From the NCBI GenBank assembly GCA_019118935.1, contig DWXY01000004.1:1-32535 (forward strand): a stretch of DNA of 32,535 nucleotides, given 5' to 3'. Position numbers and translations under genes: made by a program. Source of the DNA: Candidatus Oscillibacter pullicola (GTDB taxonomy: Bacteria; Bacillota; Clostridia; Oscillospirales; Oscillospiraceae). How positions within the stretch are numbered: the first letter of the stretch is position 1; each line of letters opens with the position of its first letter. Below the pieces are notes generated by a model. The model saw nothing but the letters and a program-made list of their open reading frames with translations, was not told where the DNA came from and searched no databases. Below, piece after piece: positions 30,367 through 32,535 of this stretch.

Positions 30367-32067
30367 ATGGCTGAAGTCAAAGACCTGGAGAATGTGGAAC
30401 AGGAAGCGACCGCTCCGGCGATGGAGGAGACGGCGGCGGACAGCGCCGCCCCCGCAGAGGCGCGGGTGAACCTGAGGGCCCGGTGGCAGGCGATTCCGCG
30501 AAAGAAGCGCCGCCGGATCATCCGCCTGAGTATACTGGCGCTGCTGCTGGTGATCGCTGCGGTGGTGCTGCTGAAAGTGCTGGGCGGCAAAAACGGTGAT
30601 GAGGGAGAGGTGGTCACCGACGTTGTGCAGTACGGCTCCATCACCTCCACGGTGCAGGGCAGCGGGCTGGTCAAAGCCAAAAGCAGCGAGACCATCACGA
30701 TCACCACCGTGGGCACAGTGACGGATGTGCTGGTGGCAGAGGGAGACAAGGTCACCGCCGGCACGCCGCTGTTCACCATCGACTCTCCGGCGGCAGAGAC
30801 CGCCGTGCAGAAAGCCCGGAGCAATGTGGAGGGATATGAAAAGCAGCTCTCCCAGGCCCAGAAGGACATTGCGGGCCTGAACCTCTCCGCCGGCTATTCC
30901 GGCAAGCTGATGGAGACGGTGACGCTGAATCCCGGCGACCCCATCAGCAAGGGGCAGAAGGTGGCTGTCCTCTCGGACGACACCCGCCTGCGGCTGGAGC
31001 AGTATTACAGCTACGCCTACGCCGGCGATCTGAAGGTGGGACAGACGGTAAACGTCTCCATCCCCGCCCTGATGTCCTCCATTCCCGGAACTGTGGAGGC
31101 TGTCCACATGGTCAGCCGCATCACGCCGGAGGGGTCCAAGCTCTTCTCCGCAGACATCCTGGTGGAGAATGAGGGCGCCCTGACAGCGGACATGGTGGCC
31201 TCCGCCACCGCCACGGTGAACGGCGAGACCGTATACCCTTATGAGGCCGGCAAGCTGGAGTACTACCGCACCGGCGACCTGGTCTCCACCGTGGACGGCA
31301 CGGTGATCTCCAGCAATCTGGTGGACTACCTGCAGGTGACGCCCGGCCAGGTGCTGGTGCGCATCGACGGGGAGGAGAGCGAGAGCCAGCTCTTCACCAT
31401 CCAGCAGAACCTGGACACCGCCCGGGAAGAGCTGAAGACCGCGGAGGAGAACCTGGCCAACTGCAATGCCAAGGCCCCCATTGATGGCACAGTGATCGGA
31501 CTGACCATCAAGCCCGGGGATGAGATTCCCGCAAACACCACAGTGGTCACCATCTCCGATACCTCCACTGTCATGATTTCTGCCACAGTGGACGAGCGCA
31601 ACATCAGTTTTGTCAAGCCGGGAATGCCGGTGGATCTGAGCCAGTGGGGCACGCCCGGCTTCGGTATGGTGGAGACGGTGAGCCTCTCCAGCACCGTGAG
31701 CAACGGCGTGGCATCCTATCCCATCACCATCTCGGCGGACAACAGCGAGGGGACCCTGCAGGTCAACAGCTATATCGACTACACGCTTACCGCCAGCGAG
31801 AATGACAACTGCCTGGTCCTGCCGCTCCAGTGCGTGCGCACGGTGACCCAGGACGACGGCTCCACCGTGAACGTGGTGTTTGTAAAGGGCGACCGGCCGG
31901 ACAACGCCATCGAGACGCCCACCCTGAGCGAGGAGATCCCGGAGGGCTTCTGGGCGGTGCCGGTGGAGATCGGCATCTCCGACAACTCCAATGTGGAGAT
32001 CAAGTCCGGCGTGGAAGAGGGGACCGAGGTCTTCACCCAGATCCAGTCCCTGCAGGCGTGGGGTTGA
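30367..32067 (+). CDS. Efflux periplasmic-adaptor-type (MacA/HlyD) protein with two lipoyl-hairpin modules
   Basis: The 566-residue protein has a 51-residue cytoplasmic N-terminus (acidic, then basic before the membrane), one membrane helix at about 52-73, then extracytoplasmic domains. Two lipoyl-like modules with helical hairpins can be seen. Module 1 has residues about 104-139 (GTVTDVLVAEGDKVTAGTPL), a coil at 140-172 and the second half-motif to about 203. Module 2 has 304-334 (GTVISSNLVDYLQVTPGQVL), a coil at 337-366 and 367-396 (APIDGTVIGLTIKPGDEI). Beta-barrel-like segments follow each. MacA proteins normally have one such module and about 370-400 residues. It works with the MacB-type ATPase that overlaps its stop codon, probably exporting a peptide or lipid-like substrate or sensing envelope stress. 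GAGGAG precedes the ATG. Confidence 0.88.
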   Translation: MAEVKDLENVEQEATAPAMEETAADSAAPAEARVNLRARWQAIPRKKRRRIIRLSILALLLVIAAVVLLKVLGGKNGDEGEVVTDVVQYGSITSTVQGSGLVKAKSSETITITTVGTVTDVLVAEGDKVTAGTPLFTIDSPAAETAVQKARSNVEGYEKQLSQAQKDIAGLNLSAGYSGKLMETVTLNPGDPISKGQKVAVLSDDTRLRLEQYYSYAYAGDLKVGQTVNVSIPALMSSIPGTVEAVHMVSRITPEGSKLFSADILVENEGALTADMVASATATVNGETVYPYEAGKLEYYRTGDLVSTVDGTVISSNLVDYLQVTPGQVLVRIDGEESESQLFTIQQNLDTAREELKTAEENLANCNAKAPIDGTVIGLTIKPGDEIPANTTVVTISDTSTVMISATVDERNISFVKPGMPVDLSQWGTPGFGMVETVSLSSTVSNGVASYPITISADNSEGTLQVNSYIDYTLTASENDNCLVLPLQCVRTVTQDDGSTVNVVFVKGDRPDNAIETPTLSEEIPEGFWAVPVEIGISDNSNVEIKSGVEEGTEVFTQIQSLQAWG

Positions 32068-32535
32068 TGCCCATGGCGAAGAACTTAGTAGAGCTGCGGG
32101 ACGTCTATAAGATCTATGGCGAGGGACTGGAGAGCGAGGTCCGCGCCCTGGACGGCGTCTCCCTGACCATCGGGAAGGGCGAGTTCGTGGCGGTGGTGGG
32201 CCAGTCCGGCTCCGGCAAGTCCACCATGATGAACGTGCTGGGCTGCCTGGACATCCCCACCCGGGGAACGTATCTCCTGGGCGGAACGGACGTCCGGGAG
32301 CTGACGGATAAGGAGTTGTCCCACATCCGCAACAAGCAGATCGGCTTCATCTTCCAGCAGTACAACCTGATCCAGAGCCTGACGGTGCTGGAAAACGTGG
32401 AACTGCCCCTGATCTACCAGGGGGTGAACGCCGACGACCGCCGGGACATGGCCCTGGAGGCCCTGGCCCGGGTGGGGCTGGCGAACCGCGTCAAGCACCG
32501 GCCGGTAGAGATGTCCGGCGGTCAGCAGCAGCGGG
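32067..32535 (+). CDS. MacB/LolD-type ABC transporter ATP-binding protein (partial)
   Basis: The reading frame is open to the window end (156 codons). It contains Walker A GQSGSGKST, the Q-loop region GFIFQQYNLI and the signature MSGGQQQR; Walker B lies beyond the edge. The sequence follows the MacB/FtsE/LolD family (LVELRDVYKIYGEG ... EVRALDGVSLTI), which powers mechanotransmission exporters that move substrates out of the outer leaflet. The ATG at 32067 shares its A with the TGA stop of the adaptor gene; the second ATG at 32073 is an alternative. Coupling and family fit a tripartite-like adaptor/ATPase/permease operon, with the permease expected just outside the window. Confidence 0.93.
   Translation, partial: MPMAKNLVELRDVYKIYGEGLESEVRALDGVSLTIGKGEFVAVVGQSGSGKSTMMNVLGCLDIPTRGTYLLGGTDVRELTDKELSHIRNKQIGFIFQQYNLIQSLTVLENVELPLIYQGVNADDRRDMALEALARVGLANRVKHRPVEMSGGQQQR

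Overview
The window reads as a chromosome segment of a GC-rich, endospore-forming, anaerobic gut Firmicute, most likely Oscillospiraceae/Oscillospirales (Flavonifractor-, Lawsonibacter- or Oscillibacter-like). This is inferred from the strong G/C third-position bias, a SpoVT gene with a sigma-G-like promoter, a glgC/glgD pair of the Firmicute type, monoderm-style lipoproteins, an LtaS-like polyglycerolphosphate transferase, and GC-rich hairpins ending most transcription units. No rRNA, tRNA, CRISPR array or prophage was recognised.

Layout. 1-306: right end of an IS200/IS605 element (TnpA C-terminus plus a string of hairpins). 318-3232: an LTA-synthase-like membrane sulfatase-fold enzyme, divergent from a membrane-anchored XRE-type regulator. 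3432-5657 (minus): two COG0523/CobW GTPases, one with the usual CxCC motif and a 33-histidine tract, the other without CxCC and apparently fused to a TIGR03943/DUF1980-like domain. 5849-8396 (minus): a sodium:alanine/glycine symporter, SpoVT and a small lipoprotein. 8589-17384: a complete glycogen operon glgB-glgC-glgD-glgA-glgP with a strong sigma-A-type promoter and a terminator; its GlgA carries a long acidic linker and a histone-H1-like Lys/Ala tail. 17419-18705: an ECF sigma factor and a probable membrane anti-sigma factor. 18705-18923 (minus): a small XRE repressor-like protein. 19156-21231: an SdpI-like membrane protein and a short DEAD-box helicase. 21326-23166: an orphan oligopeptide-type substrate-binding lipoprotein. 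23294-26833: pyruvate carboxylase. 26917-30225: a TAXI-type TRAP transporter (binding lipoprotein plus fused permease). 30292-end: an adaptor with two lipoyl/hairpin modules followed by the start of a MacB-type ABC ATPase, cut by the window edge.

How the genes fit together. The glg operon holds the whole storage cycle: ADP-glucose synthesis (GlgC with GlgD), chain elongation (GlgA), branching (GlgB) and phosphorolysis (GlgP). Pyruvate carboxylase supplies oxaloacetate, and the TRAP, AGCS and peptide-binding proteins point to use of organic acids, amino acids and peptides. The CobW pair suggests metal (probably zinc) trafficking.

I found no obviously new multi-gene defence or mobile system. 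The strongest leads are protein-architecture oddities (GlgA tail, CobW fusion, duplicated adaptor module) and several unassigned dyads at promoters.
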